A DNA stretch of 59,839 nucleotides from contig CANFVB010000002.1 in assembly GCA_947450355.1 (NCBI GenBank), positions 1 to 59,839 of the forward strand. The letters run 5' to 3'. Position 1 is the stretch's first letter. Each line of letters starts with the position of its first letter. This DNA comes from Bacteroidota bacterium (GTDB lineage Bacteria > Bacteroidota > Bacteroidia > Flavobacteriales > Flavobacteriaceae). Both the position numbers and the translations under genes were made by a program. Below, piece by piece: positions 28,488 to 37,574 of the stretch. The notes under the pieces were generated by a model, which was given only the letters and a program-made list of their open reading frames with translations, ran no database searches and was not told the DNA's origin.

Positions 28488-29915
28488 TTAACAATCCGCC
28501 AAATTCACTGCAATTGCCAATCCACCTTCGGAGGTTTCTTTGTATTTATTATTCATATCTTTTGCAGTTTGCCACATCGTATCAATAACTTTATCCAAAG
28601 GCACTTTTGCATTTTTAGGATCTGTTTCTAATGCTAATTCGGCAGCATTTATTGCCTTTATAGCTCCCATTGTATTTCTTTCGATACAAGGAATTTGAAC
28701 CAAACCGCCCACAGGATCGCAGGTCATTCCCAAATGATGTTCCATTGCTATTTCGGCTGCCATCAAAACTTGTTCTGGAGTTCCGCCCATTAATTCGCAC
28801 AAAGCAGCCGCTGCCATTGATGATGAAACACCAATTTCTGCTTGACAACCACCCATTGCTGCGGAAATAGTAGAGCCTTTTTTGAAAATACTGCCAATTT
28901 CTCCCGCAACCATCAAGAATTGTTTGATTTCTTTTTCGCCAGCGTTGTGATTTTCTATTACTAAATAATACATCAAAACGGCTGGGATAACGCCTGCACT
29001 TCCGTTTGTTGGGGCAGTAACGACACGTCCTAAAGCAGCATTTACTTCATTTACCGCAAGGGCAAAACAACTTACCCATTTCAAAATTTGACGGAATTTA
29101 ACTTCAGTTTTTCTGATTTCTTCCAGCCAAGTTTGAGGTGAATTATAATTTGCCAAACCAATTAAATTTTGATGCATATCAAATGCTCTTCGTCTTACAT
29201 TCAATCCTCCAGGGAGAATTCCTTCGGAGTGGCAACCGATGTAAATGCATTCTAACATCGTATTCCAAATTCGCATCAACTCATTATGAATTGTTTCTTT
29301 GGAACGCATTGACTTTTCATTTTCATAAACTATTTCTGAAACCTTCTTATTTTCTGTGGTACAATAGTCTAAAAGTTCGGCTGCATTTGCAATTTGAAAC
29401 GGAAAAGCACATTTTATTTTCAGTTTTTGTTTTGCATTTTCGCGTTCTTCTTTCACGACAAATCCGCCTCCAATAGAGTAAAATGTTGATGAATATTCCG
29501 AATCATCATTGGCGAAAGCCGTAAATTTCAAACCATTTGAATGAAAAGGAAGGAAGTTTTTATTAAAAACAATATCTTGAAGAAAATAAAATGGAATTGG
29601 CATTTCGTTTCCTAAAAGAATCTCGTTTTTATCTTCAATAGATTTTATAATTTTAGATATATTTTCGATGGGAATATATTCAGGATCTTGACCGCTCAAA
29701 CCAAGCATAAGTGCGGAATCTGTGGCGTGTCCTTTGCCGGTTAAGGAAAGCGAACCGTATAAATAGACTTTAATTCGTATGGTTTTTTCAAATATATTAT
29801 TAGTTCGTAATTCTCCAAGAAAACGCTCTGCTGCTCGCCAAGGGCCTAATGTGTGGGAACTCGAAGGACCAACACCGATTTTTAGCATATCGAAAACAGA
29901 GATACATTCTTCCAT
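28488..29915 (-). CDS. sdaA: L-serine ammonia-lyase (serine dehydratase, iron-sulfur type)
   Basis: The enzyme deaminates L-serine to pyruvate and ammonia using a [4Fe-4S] cluster. The 475-aa single chain carries the beta domain at its start ([28 protein letters not shown]). The alpha domain contains [20 protein letters not shown] near residue 310 and [23 protein letters not shown] near 350. [34 protein letters not shown] lies near 398, with the cluster-binding cysteines at C-x-x-Q, CDPVGG and IPCIERN. It is the fused form in which both domains are on one chain. A TATATTTG box sits 22 bases upstream of the start. It is probably transcribed alone. Confidence 0.95.
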   Translation of the reverse strand: MEECISVFDMLKIGVGPSSSHTLGPWRAAERFLGELRTNNIFEKTIRIKVYLYGSLSLTGKGHATDSALMLGLSGQDPEYIPIENISKIIKSIEDKNEILLGNEMPIPFYFLQDIVFNKNFLPFHSNGLKFTAFANDDSEYSSTFYSIGGGFVVKEERENAKQKLKIKCAFPFQIANAAELLDYCTTENKKVSEIVYENEKSMRSKETIHNELMRIWNTMLECIYIGCHSEGILPGGLNVRRRAFDMHQNLIGLANYNSPQTWLEEIRKTEVKFRQILKWVSCFALAVNEVNAALGRVVTAPTNGSAGVIPAVLMYYLVIENHNAGEKEIKQFLMVAGEIGSIFKKGSTISAAMGGCQAEIGVSSSMAAAALCELMGGTPEQVLMAAEIAMEHHLGMTCDPVGGLVQIPCIERNTMGAIKAINAAELALETDPKNAKVPLDKVIDTMWQTAKDMNNKYKETSEGGLAIAVNLADC

Positions 29916-29937
29916 AATTTAGTCAGATTTATTGTGG

Positions 29938-29945
29938 CAAATATA
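29938..29945 (-). promoter_or_regulatory. Putative -7 box of the sdaA promoter
   Basis: The minus strand reads TATATTTG from 29945 to 29938, 22 bases before the ATG at 29915. No clear -33 TTTG is present at the usual spacing. Confidence 0.45.
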
Positions 29946-30117
29946 AATTAATGTAATTAAATAATAGATTTTATCTGCTAAAATTATGAATTTGACAGTA
30001 AAAGCATCTTTTTTTATAATTTATTTCAATCACTTATAGTATTACTGTAAATTTGAAATCTTTAATTTCACAAGTTGATTTTTAAATGTTTTATTCATTA
30101 TAAGTATGAATTAGATA

Positions 30118-30858
30118 TCAACAACCCCAAATTTTCCACGCTTTTTCCGCTTGAAAAACTAACATTTCTAAACCGTTTTTGATTACAGCTCCTTGTTCTT
30201 TTGCCTTTTGAAGAAATAAGGTTTCAGCAGGATTGTAAATCAAGTCAAAAGCAATGTGATTAGAAGTGAAATATTGATATGGAATTTCAGGGCAAATATT
30301 GGTATTAGGCGAAGTTCCTAATGGCGTACAATTGATAATTATTTGGTATTTTTCAAATGTTTCGGCGGTTATTTGGCTGTAGCCAATGGCGTTTCCTGTC
30401 GAAGTTCTTGAAACATAAGTAGTAGCAATCCCCATTTTATTTAATGAATATGCTACTGCTTTTGAAGCGCCGCCAGTTCCTAATAACAATGCTTTTTTGT
30501 GATGTTGTTTCAATAGCGGTTCGAGTGCTTTTTGAAAGCCATAATAATCGGTGTTGTAGCCTTTTAATTTCCCTTTTTTAGTAAAACGAATTGTGTTTAC
30601 AGCACCAATTTCTGCTGCTTTTTTAGATAATTTATCCAAGTAGGGAATAATCGCTTCTTTATAAGGAATTGTTACGTTTAAGCCTTTTAAATTTGGATTA
30701 TTTTTTAGAAAATTAGGCAATTTTGAAATGTCTTGAAAGTCTATGTTTTCGTAGGAATAATCCAATAAATTTAGTTCTTCAAATTTTTTTGTAAAATGTG
30801 CTTTTGAAAATGAATAACTGATGTTTTTTCCAACTAAACCAAATTGGTGCTTTGCCAT
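30118..30858 (-). CDS. aroE: Shikimate dehydrogenase
   Basis: AroE reduces 3-dehydroshikimate to shikimate with NADPH in aromatic amino-acid synthesis. The 246-aa protein begins FGLVGKNISYSFSKAHFTKKF, with the substrate-binding Ser pair in YSFSKAHF. It has GLNVTIPYKEAIIPYLD near residue 58 containing the catalytic Lys, and the NADP-binding LLLGTGGASKAVAYSL near 126. NTDYYGFQKAL and NGLEMLVFQAEKAWKIW complete the family pattern. It is slightly shorter than the usual 260-290 aa. It follows the TPR gene by 8 bases and is probably co-transcribed with it. Confidence 0.93.
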   Translation of the reverse strand: MAKHQFGLVGKNISYSFSKAHFTKKFEELNLLDYSYENIDFQDISKLPNFLKNNPNLKGLNVTIPYKEAIIPYLDKLSKKAAEIGAVNTIRFTKKGKLKGYNTDYYGFQKALEPLLKQHHKKALLLGTGGASKAVAYSLNKMGIATTYVSRTSTGNAIGYSQITAETFEKYQIIINCTPLGTSPNTNICPEIPYQYFTSNHIAFDLIYNPAETLFLQKAKEQGAVIKNGLEMLVFQAEKAWKIWGC

Positions 30859-30866
30859 TTAGATTT

Positions 30867-32261
30867 TTATTTTGACACTTTATTGATTGCATTTTGAACC
30901 ATTTTTCGTGCCCAAACCACAGGAAATAACTCTTCAAGAAGCGTTTTGTTTTTGAAACTCAATCGAAGTCCGTTGCTTAAATGAAATTTTGCTTTTTTGT
31001 CATCGTGAATCATAAAGTACAATCCTGCCAAACGATATTCAACTTGATATTCTTCTGGGAAGTATTCTGATGCTTGTAATAATGTTTGAATTGCACTTTC
31101 AAATTCCCCTAAAAATTGAAGAATATCAACCCAAAACAACCACGTGTCCAATTGATAATCGCCAAATTCAACTGCTTTTCTGTATCCAAATTCTGCTTCT
31201 TCAAAAAGATTTAATTCTTTGTTTATTGTTGCAAATCGTTTCCAATACAAACGATTTTGATTGTCGATGCTCAAGGCTTTGTTTACATAAAACAAGGCTT
31301 TTTGGTATTTTTTTTGACGAACGTAGAAATCAGTAATTGCAATCCAACCTTTGTCTAAAAGCGGGTCTTCGTGTACGGTTTTATTGAAATATTTTAGCGC
31401 TAAAACTTTGTTTCCAATTTTCTCGTAGCATTTCCCCATTCGAAGTAATGCGTATGAAGTAGCGTCGTCCAATTCAATAGTTCGTGTGTAGCTTTCAATG
31501 GCTTCTTCGTATTTTTTTAGCCTTTCTAATGCTTTTGCTTTTTCCATAAAAGCGCCTAAAAATTCATCGTCAATTAGGGTTGCAAATTCAAAAGCACGAA
31601 GCGCATCTTCATATCTTTTTAGTCCGTAATTTAGCCTTCCGACTTGGTGCCAAGCGATTTCGCTATATGGATTTCTGTCGATATATTTATTAAGATAAAC
31701 GATTGCATCTTCGTTTTGATCTAAAAATTCAAAACAATACACCACGTTATATAAGGCTGCTTGGTCTTCGGTATCTTCTTCAAGACATTTCATAAAATTG
31801 TCTTTCGCCAATTCTAAATTGTCCATAAAAAGGTATTCCATTCCAATTAAATTATAGACATCAGCGAAATCATCGGTATATTTCAGTGCGATTTGCAATA
31901 ATTCTACCGCTTTTTCGTGATTGTCTCTTTTGGAATATATATTTGCTTTTTGGATGTATATTTCCTCGTTTGTAGGTTCGATGGCATACAACTCATTTAG
32001 CAATTTTTCTGCTTGTTCGAGTTTATCTTCATAGACCAACATTTCTACTTGAACTAATTTTAATCCAGTTGATTTTGGGTGTTGTTCAAGCGCTAATTTC
32101 AAGGCTTTTTTAGCCAAGGCAGCTTTTCCCATATCGAGGTAATGAAGAATAATTTCTTCAAATTCTTCGGAATCAAAAAAGAGAACTTTGTTGGTTTTCA
32201 ACATCGACTCAAATTTCGATAAGGATAAGTTGTAGTCTTCTTCGTCGTCGCTTATGTGCAT
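30867..32261 (-). CDS. Tetratricopeptide-repeat protein
   Basis: The 464-aa protein begins MHISDDEEDYNLSLSKFESMLKTNKVLFFDSEEFEEIILHYLD and has no signal peptide, so it is likely cytoplasmic. At least ten TPR units follow, such as DVYNLIGMEYLFMDNLELAKDNFMKCLEED, IAWHQVGRLNYGLKRYEDALRAFEFA and YALLRMGKCYEKIGNKVLALKYFNKTV. Such proteins are adaptors for protein-protein contacts. It sits directly upstream of aroE. The specific partner is unknown. Confidence 0.88.
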   Translation of the reverse strand: MHISDDEEDYNLSLSKFESMLKTNKVLFFDSEEFEEIILHYLDMGKAALAKKALKLALEQHPKSTGLKLVQVEMLVYEDKLEQAEKLLNELYAIEPTNEEIYIQKANIYSKRDNHEKAVELLQIALKYTDDFADVYNLIGMEYLFMDNLELAKDNFMKCLEEDTEDQAALYNVVYCFEFLDQNEDAIVYLNKYIDRNPYSEIAWHQVGRLNYGLKRYEDALRAFEFATLIDDEFLGAFMEKAKALERLKKYEEAIESYTRTIELDDATSYALLRMGKCYEKIGNKVLALKYFNKTVHEDPLLDKGWIAITDFYVRQKKYQKALFYVNKALSIDNQNRLYWKRFATINKELNLFEEAEFGYRKAVEFGDYQLDTWLFWVDILQFLGEFESAIQTLLQASEYFPEEYQVEYRLAGLYFMIHDDKKAKFHLSNGLRLSFKNKTLLEELFPVVWARKMVQNAINKVSK

Positions 32262-32370
32262 ACTGTTTTCTTTAATTTATCCTGATATAAAGGTAAGGAT
32301 TTAATTTTATTTTGTGAAGAAAGTGCTTTTTTTTGTGAACAATTTAATTAACAAATAATCGTCTTGAAAT

Positions 32371-32466
32371 CCCGAATGCCCTAGCCCTGATGGAAGGGAA
32401 AATCCCGCTTTGTTGCTCGGCACGAAGCAACAAAGCGGATTGGAATGACAGCAGGAATAGCTCCAA
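32371..32466. ncRNA. Structured intergenic element, flavo-1-like candidate
   Basis: The element runs from CCCTAGCCCTGATGGAAG to GACAGCAGGAATAGCTCC. It encloses a perfect 13-bp hairpin, CCGCTTTGTTGCT (32405-32417) against AGCAACAAAGCGG (32426-32438), with an 8-nt loop. It resembles the recurrent structured elements of flavobacteria that I associate with the Rfam flavo-1 motif. The assignment is from memory of the consensus style and untested. The strand is uncertain. The same frame (AAATCC, hairpin, ATTG...CAGC) recurs at 54789-54889 with a different hairpin. Confidence 0.45.
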
Positions 32467-32472
32467 AAAAAA

Positions 32473-33660
32473 CTAATTTTCGTTTAAAATTTCGTCCATT
32501 GCTTCGAGAATTATCTTACAGCCTTCTTCAATTTCTTGGTTAGAAATAGTTAGCGGCGGTGTGATTCTGATGGCGCAACTTTCAAAGAGTAACCAAAACA
32601 ATATCAGACCTTTATCCTGACATTTGAAGATTACTTTGTTGGTTATTTCGGCGTTTTCGGTCATTGCTGCCAACATTAATCCTTCGCCTCGGATTTCCTT
32701 GATTAATGGGTGTACCAAAAGCGTGCGAAAAAGTTTTTCTTTGGCTAAAGTATCCCTCATTATTGAGGTTTCGGTCAATTCTTGCAATGTTGCCAAACAC
32801 GCTGCGGCGATGACGGGGTGGCCGCCAAAGGTTGTGATGTGCCCTAATTTGGGGTTGTCGCTCAATAAATCCATATTTTTTTGAGATGCTGTGAAACCGC
32901 CAACTGGCATTCCGCCACCCATTCCTTTGCCCATAATTACGATATCGGGAACGACGTCGTAGTTTTGAAAACCGAATAATTTTCCGGTTCTTCCAAAACC
33001 GGGTTGGATTTCGTCGAGAATCATAATGGCGCCAACTTCGGTGCATCGGGCGCGTACTTTTTTGAGAAATCCGTCGTAAGGTTGAATAAATCCAGCTCCG
33101 CCTTGAATGGTTTCAAGAATTATTCCAGCAGTTTTTGTAGTAATTTTCTGTAAATCGTCTTCGTTATTGAAGGTGATAAAATCGACATCGGGAACTAATG
33201 GACGGAAGATTTGTTTGCGTTCTTCAAATCCCATTACGCTCATCGAACCCATTGTATTGCCGTGATAGGCGTTGTGGCACGAAATTAATTGGCTTCTGCC
33301 GGTGATGCGTCGGGCTAATTTTAATGCGCCTTCGGTGGCTTCGGTTCCTGAATTGACCAAATAGGTTGTTTCTAATGGAAACGGTAGGTGAGCGGCTAAA
33401 AGTTTGCAATATTCGACTGCTGGACTTTGAGAATATTCTCCATAAACCATTACGTGCGAATACTTATCCAACTGATTTTTGATGGCATTATTCACCCGTG
33501 GATGTTGATGTCCTAGTGTGCAAGCGGAAACGCCAGCCACAAAATCCAAGTATTTATTGTTGTTGGTGTCGTAAATGTAAGAACCAATGGCGTGTGAAAC
33601 CTCCATTCCGAGCGGATAAGGTGACGTTTGGGCTTGGTATTTTAGGAAATCGTTGTTCAC
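32473..33660 (-). CDS. Class III (aspartate family) aminotransferase, ArgD-like
   Basis: This 395-aa fold-type I PLP enzyme carries YLDFVAGVSACTLGHQHPRVNNAI, NSGTEATEGALKLAR, HNAYHGNTMGSMSVMG and ILDEIQPGFGRTGKLFGFQ, followed by the Schiff-base Lys in VIMGKGMGGGMPVGG. The family includes acetylornithine, ornithine and 4-aminobutyrate aminotransferases. The substrate is not set by these motifs, and no arginine genes are nearby. The start is a GTG at 33660; an in-frame stop lies four codons upstream and no ATG is available. Base composition looks more GC-rich than the neighbours by eye. Confidence 0.88.
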   Translation of the reverse strand: MNNDFLKYQAQTSPYPLGMEVSHAIGSYIYDTNNNKYLDFVAGVSACTLGHQHPRVNNAIKNQLDKYSHVMVYGEYSQSPAVEYCKLLAAHLPFPLETTYLVNSGTEATEGALKLARRITGRSQLISCHNAYHGNTMGSMSVMGFEERKQIFRPLVPDVDFITFNNEDDLQKITTKTAGIILETIQGGAGFIQPYDGFLKKVRARCTEVGAIMILDEIQPGFGRTGKLFGFQNYDVVPDIVIMGKGMGGGMPVGGFTASQKNMDLLSDNPKLGHITTFGGHPVIAAACLATLQELTETSIMRDTLAKEKLFRTLLVHPLIKEIRGEGLMLAAMTENAEITNKVIFKCQDKGLILFWLLFESCAIRITPPLTISNQEIEEGCKIILEAMDEILNEN

Positions 33661-33688
33661 GGTTGTTATTCAGATTTGTTAATTTTTC

Positions 33689-34603
33689 TTACGTCCAGTA
33701 ATTTTTATTTTCAAAAAGCCAATTTCGTATTAGTTCTATATTATTAAGCCCATTCTCAACCTCAATAATTTGAGTATCAAATTCTCTAGTTCTATCAATT
33801 TTACCAGAAAAAATACGTAATGAAAAACTTTTACTATGTTTTATCAATGTAGTATTTTCGGGTAGAATCTCTCTGATTTTGAATTCTATTTTTTCTGAAA
33901 AACCTCTAAAAGAAGCGTCAATATTGCCTTGTCCCAATTTATGATAGAATATTACATCTTTTAATTTATCATCATGTAAAATTGGCCAATCACTATTATG
34001 AGGAACAATTCCAGGTTGTTTCATAGATAAACTTGGGTGTTTCAATTCTTTATAATTCCAGTAAGACTTCCAAAATTTTTGTACAATTTCAGAATTTATG
34101 GGTTGATATCCTCTTCTTAATTTTTCAACTGCAATATTCAACAATTCATTTTTAAATATATTCCTTTTAGTTCCAGTAAATAAAAGTCTTTTGCCAATTG
34201 TTTCGTACGAAATATAATTATCAAAATAATTTTGATTTTCACAATAAAGATTTGGAGCCGTTAAAATGCAAAATGCTTCATCGCATCTGGACTTATCAAT
34301 ATATAGTTTTGCTCTTTTTTCATATCTGTAAAATTGGTCTAATTGAAATGTTGCATCTAATTTATTTTCAATTAAAACAAAAATTCTTTTTTCATTTGAA
34401 TTATATGAAAATAGAATATCAGTTTCACCTAATCCAAAAGCTGAAATACTTCTCCAAGCTCCATTTGCTTGTGTAAAGTTCGGAAGATTTAATTCCCGAA
34501 CAAACCATTCGCAAAAAGAATTATCTGTCGATAATTCTTCAAGAAGAATTAAATCAATATCTCTTTCCTGAATTGATTCAATTGGTAAAATTGTGTTTTC
34601 CAT
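33689..34603 (-). CDS. PD-(D/E)XK nuclease superfamily protein
   Basis: The 304-aa protein has the core arrangement of the fold: an early helix with Glu22/Glu23 (ILLEEL), Asp62 in GLGETDILF, and Glu79-x-Lys81 in FVLIENKLDATFQLDQFYRYEKRA. This matches the PDDEXK_4-type group of stand-alone nuclease-like proteins. The second half (WKSYWNYKELKHPSLSMKQPGIVPHNSDWPIL and after) has no recognised domain. It sits between the aminotransferase and the OstA-like gene on the same strand, with no toxin, methyltransferase or helicase partner in reach. A defence role is possible but not shown. Confidence 0.7.
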   Translation of the reverse strand: MENTILPIESIQERDIDLILLEELSTDNSFCEWFVRELNLPNFTQANGAWRSISAFGLGETDILFSYNSNEKRIFVLIENKLDATFQLDQFYRYEKRAKLYIDKSRCDEAFCILTAPNLYCENQNYFDNYISYETIGKRLLFTGTKRNIFKNELLNIAVEKLRRGYQPINSEIVQKFWKSYWNYKELKHPSLSMKQPGIVPHNSDWPILHDDKLKDVIFYHKLGQGNIDASFRGFSEKIEFKIREILPENTTLIKHSKSFSLRIFSGKIDRTREFDTQIIEVENGLNNIELIRNWLFENKNYWT

Positions 34604-34671
34604 CTGATTTGTTTCTAGATTTTATAACTAATTTGAGTTGTTATCTGAACACTGTGACTGCAAACTTTAAA

Positions 34672-36294
34672 CTATTTCGTCTCTTTATATTCCAATGTCT
34701 CTTTTCGGACTTTCATTGGAACATCTGCTTTGGCTTTTTTGGCATTACTTTCCTTGATGATTTTGTCGTTCATTTCGTTTTCTTCCGCTGTAAACAAATC
34801 CTCTTTTGTTTTTATTCGTTCGTCGCCACGCCAAATAAATCCTCTTAATTTCCTTGCATTTTCAGGCAAATCTTTTTCGGGATAAATATCGCTATCAGGT
34901 TTTTCAAATAATGTTAACGTGTCAATTCTGTTTTTATCTAATGTCAAATTTATTTTGCTACAAACACTTTTATTGATTCCAATGAGTTCCTGATCGTCAT
35001 TTCGCATATAATAAATGACTTCGGTATTCTTCACAATATCAACATTATCAAGATTTTTATCTTTGAATTTTCCATATAAATTTTGCCCTTTCACCTGATT
35101 GTATCCCGTTCCAATGGTGTCTTTTGAAACGATAAAAGCATTGTTTAATACCTTCAAAGAATCGAGTTGTTGGGTTTTATTATTTCCAATGAGATGCATC
35201 AAATCGCCTGTCATTTGGTTTTCAAAATTCCAAAGAATTGGTTTGCCAATGAGTTTTGTCAGCGCTATTTTCTGGTCGGAATGAATAGAATCGCACTTGC
35301 CGCTTAAATTTAATTTGTAGAATTTTGCGTCTTTGAAACCTCGAATAATTCGGTTGTTTTCTTTTCCGGTAATCATCAATTTTTGTGCGTGAATATACAC
35401 GGAATCTTTTTCGACAAGGCTAATTGCCAAAGCTCTTTTCGTCACATAAACCGAATCTTGAAACTTATAAATTTCAGCGTAATGACCCTTCACAATAATT
35501 TTGTTGATGGTATCGGTGATTTTTACATTATTTGTTGCCGATGCGAAACCTGTTTTTTTATTATAAAAGATGCTATCGCCTTCTATCAAACGATTGTTGT
35601 ATTCTATTTTGGAATTTCGTTGCAATCGGGCAATGTCTTTTTTGGTATCGTAAAAACCATTTTCTGTATAAATTTTATTGTCTTTTCCGTTGATTGTTGA
35701 AGGTCCCAAAAGATACGAATGCCCTGAATTTGTATAATAATCCAAATGATTCGATTTGATTGTATTTTCAGGTGTTTTTACGGTTACAGCAGTTAGAAAC
35801 TGGTATTTTTTTTCGGCAACATAATATTTTCCCGACTTGCTTTTCAGCGTATTTCCTTTATTGGTAATCAATCCGCCTGTGGAATAAAAAGCCTCTTGAC
35901 TGTTTCTGTTGAAATTCAAAGTATCTGTGACCAATGACATTTCTGGTGATTTCAAAATTACATTGCCAGTTGCATACGCTTGTTTAATATTTCCGTTGTA
36001 TTCCGCATATTTACTCGTCATTGTGAGCGTGTCACCTTGAATAATTTGAACATTTCCAAAGGCTTTTATGTAGTTTTCTTTTTGAAACCAATAGGCTTTA
36101 TTGCACGTCAAAATGGCGCCATCGTGGTTCACTCGAACATTTCCAGTAAGCAATGCGGCATCGGGAATTTGTAGTTGGTTGATGTCTGCAAAATCGGAAT
36201 GCTCAATGATAATTTTCTTTGGTGTTTGTGCCAATACCGTATTGAAACTGAATAGAATGATACAAATATTGATAAGAAATAGGTGCTTCTTCAA
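34672..36294 (-). CDS. OstA/LptA-like organic solvent tolerance protein
   Basis: The 540-aa protein has a signal peptide (MKKHLFLINICIILFSFNTVLAQ). OstA/LptA-type beta-jellyroll repeats follow, as in LLTGNVRVNHDGAILTCNKAYWFQKENYIKAFGNVQIIQGDTLTMTSKYAEYNG and AYATGNVILKSPEMSLVTDTLNFNRNS. Related domains in LptA and LptD bind lipid A during lipopolysaccharide transport to the outer membrane. This Bacteroidota form is longer and not a direct LptA orthologue. The only usable start is a TTG at 36294, since upstream codons reach a stop without ATG. Confidence 0.8.
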   Translation of the reverse strand: MKKHLFLINICIILFSFNTVLAQTPKKIIIEHSDFADINQLQIPDAALLTGNVRVNHDGAILTCNKAYWFQKENYIKAFGNVQIIQGDTLTMTSKYAEYNGNIKQAYATGNVILKSPEMSLVTDTLNFNRNSQEAFYSTGGLITNKGNTLKSKSGKYYVAEKKYQFLTAVTVKTPENTIKSNHLDYYTNSGHSYLLGPSTINGKDNKIYTENGFYDTKKDIARLQRNSKIEYNNRLIEGDSIFYNKKTGFASATNNVKITDTINKIIVKGHYAEIYKFQDSVYVTKRALAISLVEKDSVYIHAQKLMITGKENNRIIRGFKDAKFYKLNLSGKCDSIHSDQKIALTKLIGKPILWNFENQMTGDLMHLIGNNKTQQLDSLKVLNNAFIVSKDTIGTGYNQVKGQNLYGKFKDKNLDNVDIVKNTEVIYYMRNDDQELIGINKSVCSKINLTLDKNRIDTLTLFEKPDSDIYPEKDLPENARKLRGFIWRGDERIKTKEDLFTAEENEMNDKIIKESNAKKAKADVPMKVRKETLEYKETK

Positions 36295-36378
36295 AGGTTT
36301 AATTTTTTGCCAAATTTAAGAAAAAGGATGCAATGCTACTGCAAATTATGATTTATTTATTAATTGAAGTAATTGCCA

Positions 36379-37521
36379 TTATTTATTTGGTTTCAATGTC
36401 AATTTTAAAATAACAAAACCTGTTATTGCTGCAATGAAAGAGGCGATTAAAATTGCAATTTTAGAATTTACAATATCTGAATCAGTATCAAATGCCAAAA
36501 GTGTAATGAAAATGGACATTGTGAAACCAATTCCTCCTAATATTCCTGCTCCGAAAATGTTTTTCCATTGCAATCCTTTTGGTAAAACGCAAAGTCCTAA
36601 AGTTACTCCCAAATATGAAAGAAGCCATATTCCCAAAGGCTTTCCGATGATTAAACCAAGAATAATTCCGATGCTATTGGAATGTGTTAAACCTTCATAC
36701 CAATTGGAATTTATTATAATACAAGTATTCGCTAATGCAAATAAAGGTAAGATTAAAAAAGCGACAGGTTTATGCAGAAAATGTTGTAATTTATAGGAAA
36801 TATTGTTTTTTTTTCCATCACCGAAAGGAATAACAAATGCTAATAAAACTCCCGTAATTGTTGCGTGAACTCCAGAATTTAGCATAAAATACCACATCAA
36901 AATTCCTCCAATTATATATGGAAAAAGAGAATTGACTTTCAATCGGTTCAGCACAAATAGAACTCCCATTATTCCCAAAGCAATTCCTAAATTCAAGAAT
37001 GAAATTGTAGAAGTATAGAAAATGGCAATAATTATAATTGCGCCCAAATCATCAATTACGGCAAGGGCGGTAAGGAATATTTTTAGAGAAGTTGGCACTC
37101 GATTTCCCAAAAGTGATAAGATTCCAATTGCAAATGCAATGTCGGTTGCCATTGGGATTCCAGCTCCAGATTGCGTTGAAGTTCCGAAATTAAAATACAA
37201 ATAAATAAGTGCTGGAACGACCATTCCGCCTAAAGCTCCAAATAATGGTAATGCCGCTTTTTTTAGTGTAGAAAGATCACCGATATAGACTTCTCTCTCT
37301 AATTCTAAACCAATTAAAAGGAAGAAAATAGTCATTAAACCGTCATTAATCCAATGAACAAGGCTATGATTTCCAATTTCTATGTTCCAAATTTGAAGGT
37401 ATTCTGTTTGAAAGATAGAATTTGCTAAAAGCAATGAAAATAAAGTGGCGAAAATTAAGATAATTCCGCCTGCTTTTTCACTTTCAAAAAAGGATTTGAA
37501 TAAATTGGTCTGTCTCAGCAT
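36379..37521 (-). CDS. nhaA: Na+/H+ antiporter NhaA
   Basis: NhaA exports sodium in exchange for protons and helps with alkaline pH and salt. The 380-aa protein has about 12 membrane helices. The adjacent aspartates of the ion site are in LTALAVIDDLGAIIIIAIFY, near residues 150-151. GAGIPMATDIAFAIGILSLLG precedes them, and GIGFTMSIFITLLAFD is near residue 335. The opening FFESEKAGGIILIFATLFSLLLANS is typical. It lies downstream of purA but is separated by a terminator-like hairpin. Confidence 0.95.
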   Translation of the reverse strand: MLRQTNLFKSFFESEKAGGIILIFATLFSLLLANSIFQTEYLQIWNIEIGNHSLVHWINDGLMTIFFLLIGLELEREVYIGDLSTLKKAALPLFGALGGMVVPALIYLYFNFGTSTQSGAGIPMATDIAFAIGILSLLGNRVPTSLKIFLTALAVIDDLGAIIIIAIFYTSTISFLNLGIALGIMGVLFVLNRLKVNSLFPYIIGGILMWYFMLNSGVHATITGVLLAFVIPFGDGKKNNISYKLQHFLHKPVAFLILPLFALANTCIIINSNWYEGLTHSNSIGIILGLIIGKPLGIWLLSYLGVTLGLCVLPKGLQWKNIFGAGILGGIGFTMSIFITLLAFDTDSDIVNSKIAILIASFIAAITGFVILKLTLKPNK

Positions 37522-37542
37522 AATTTTTTTTCTATTAATTTA

Positions 37543-37568
37543 AAACGCTTTGATTTCTCAAAGCGTTT
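37543..37568 (-). terminator. Hairpin terminator between purA and nhaA
   Basis: AAACGCTTTGA and TCAAAGCGTTT form a perfect 11-bp stem with a 4-nt loop, six bases past the purA stop. The T tract is short, so termination strength is uncertain. Confidence 0.65.
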
Positions 37569-37574
37569 CTTAAT

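Noticed and set aside
32612-33046. 144-aa minus-strand ORF inside the aminotransferase gene
   Set aside because: It is a shadow frame of a gene with clear class III aminotransferase motifs, rich in Arg/Asn/Ser as expected from frame shadowing.
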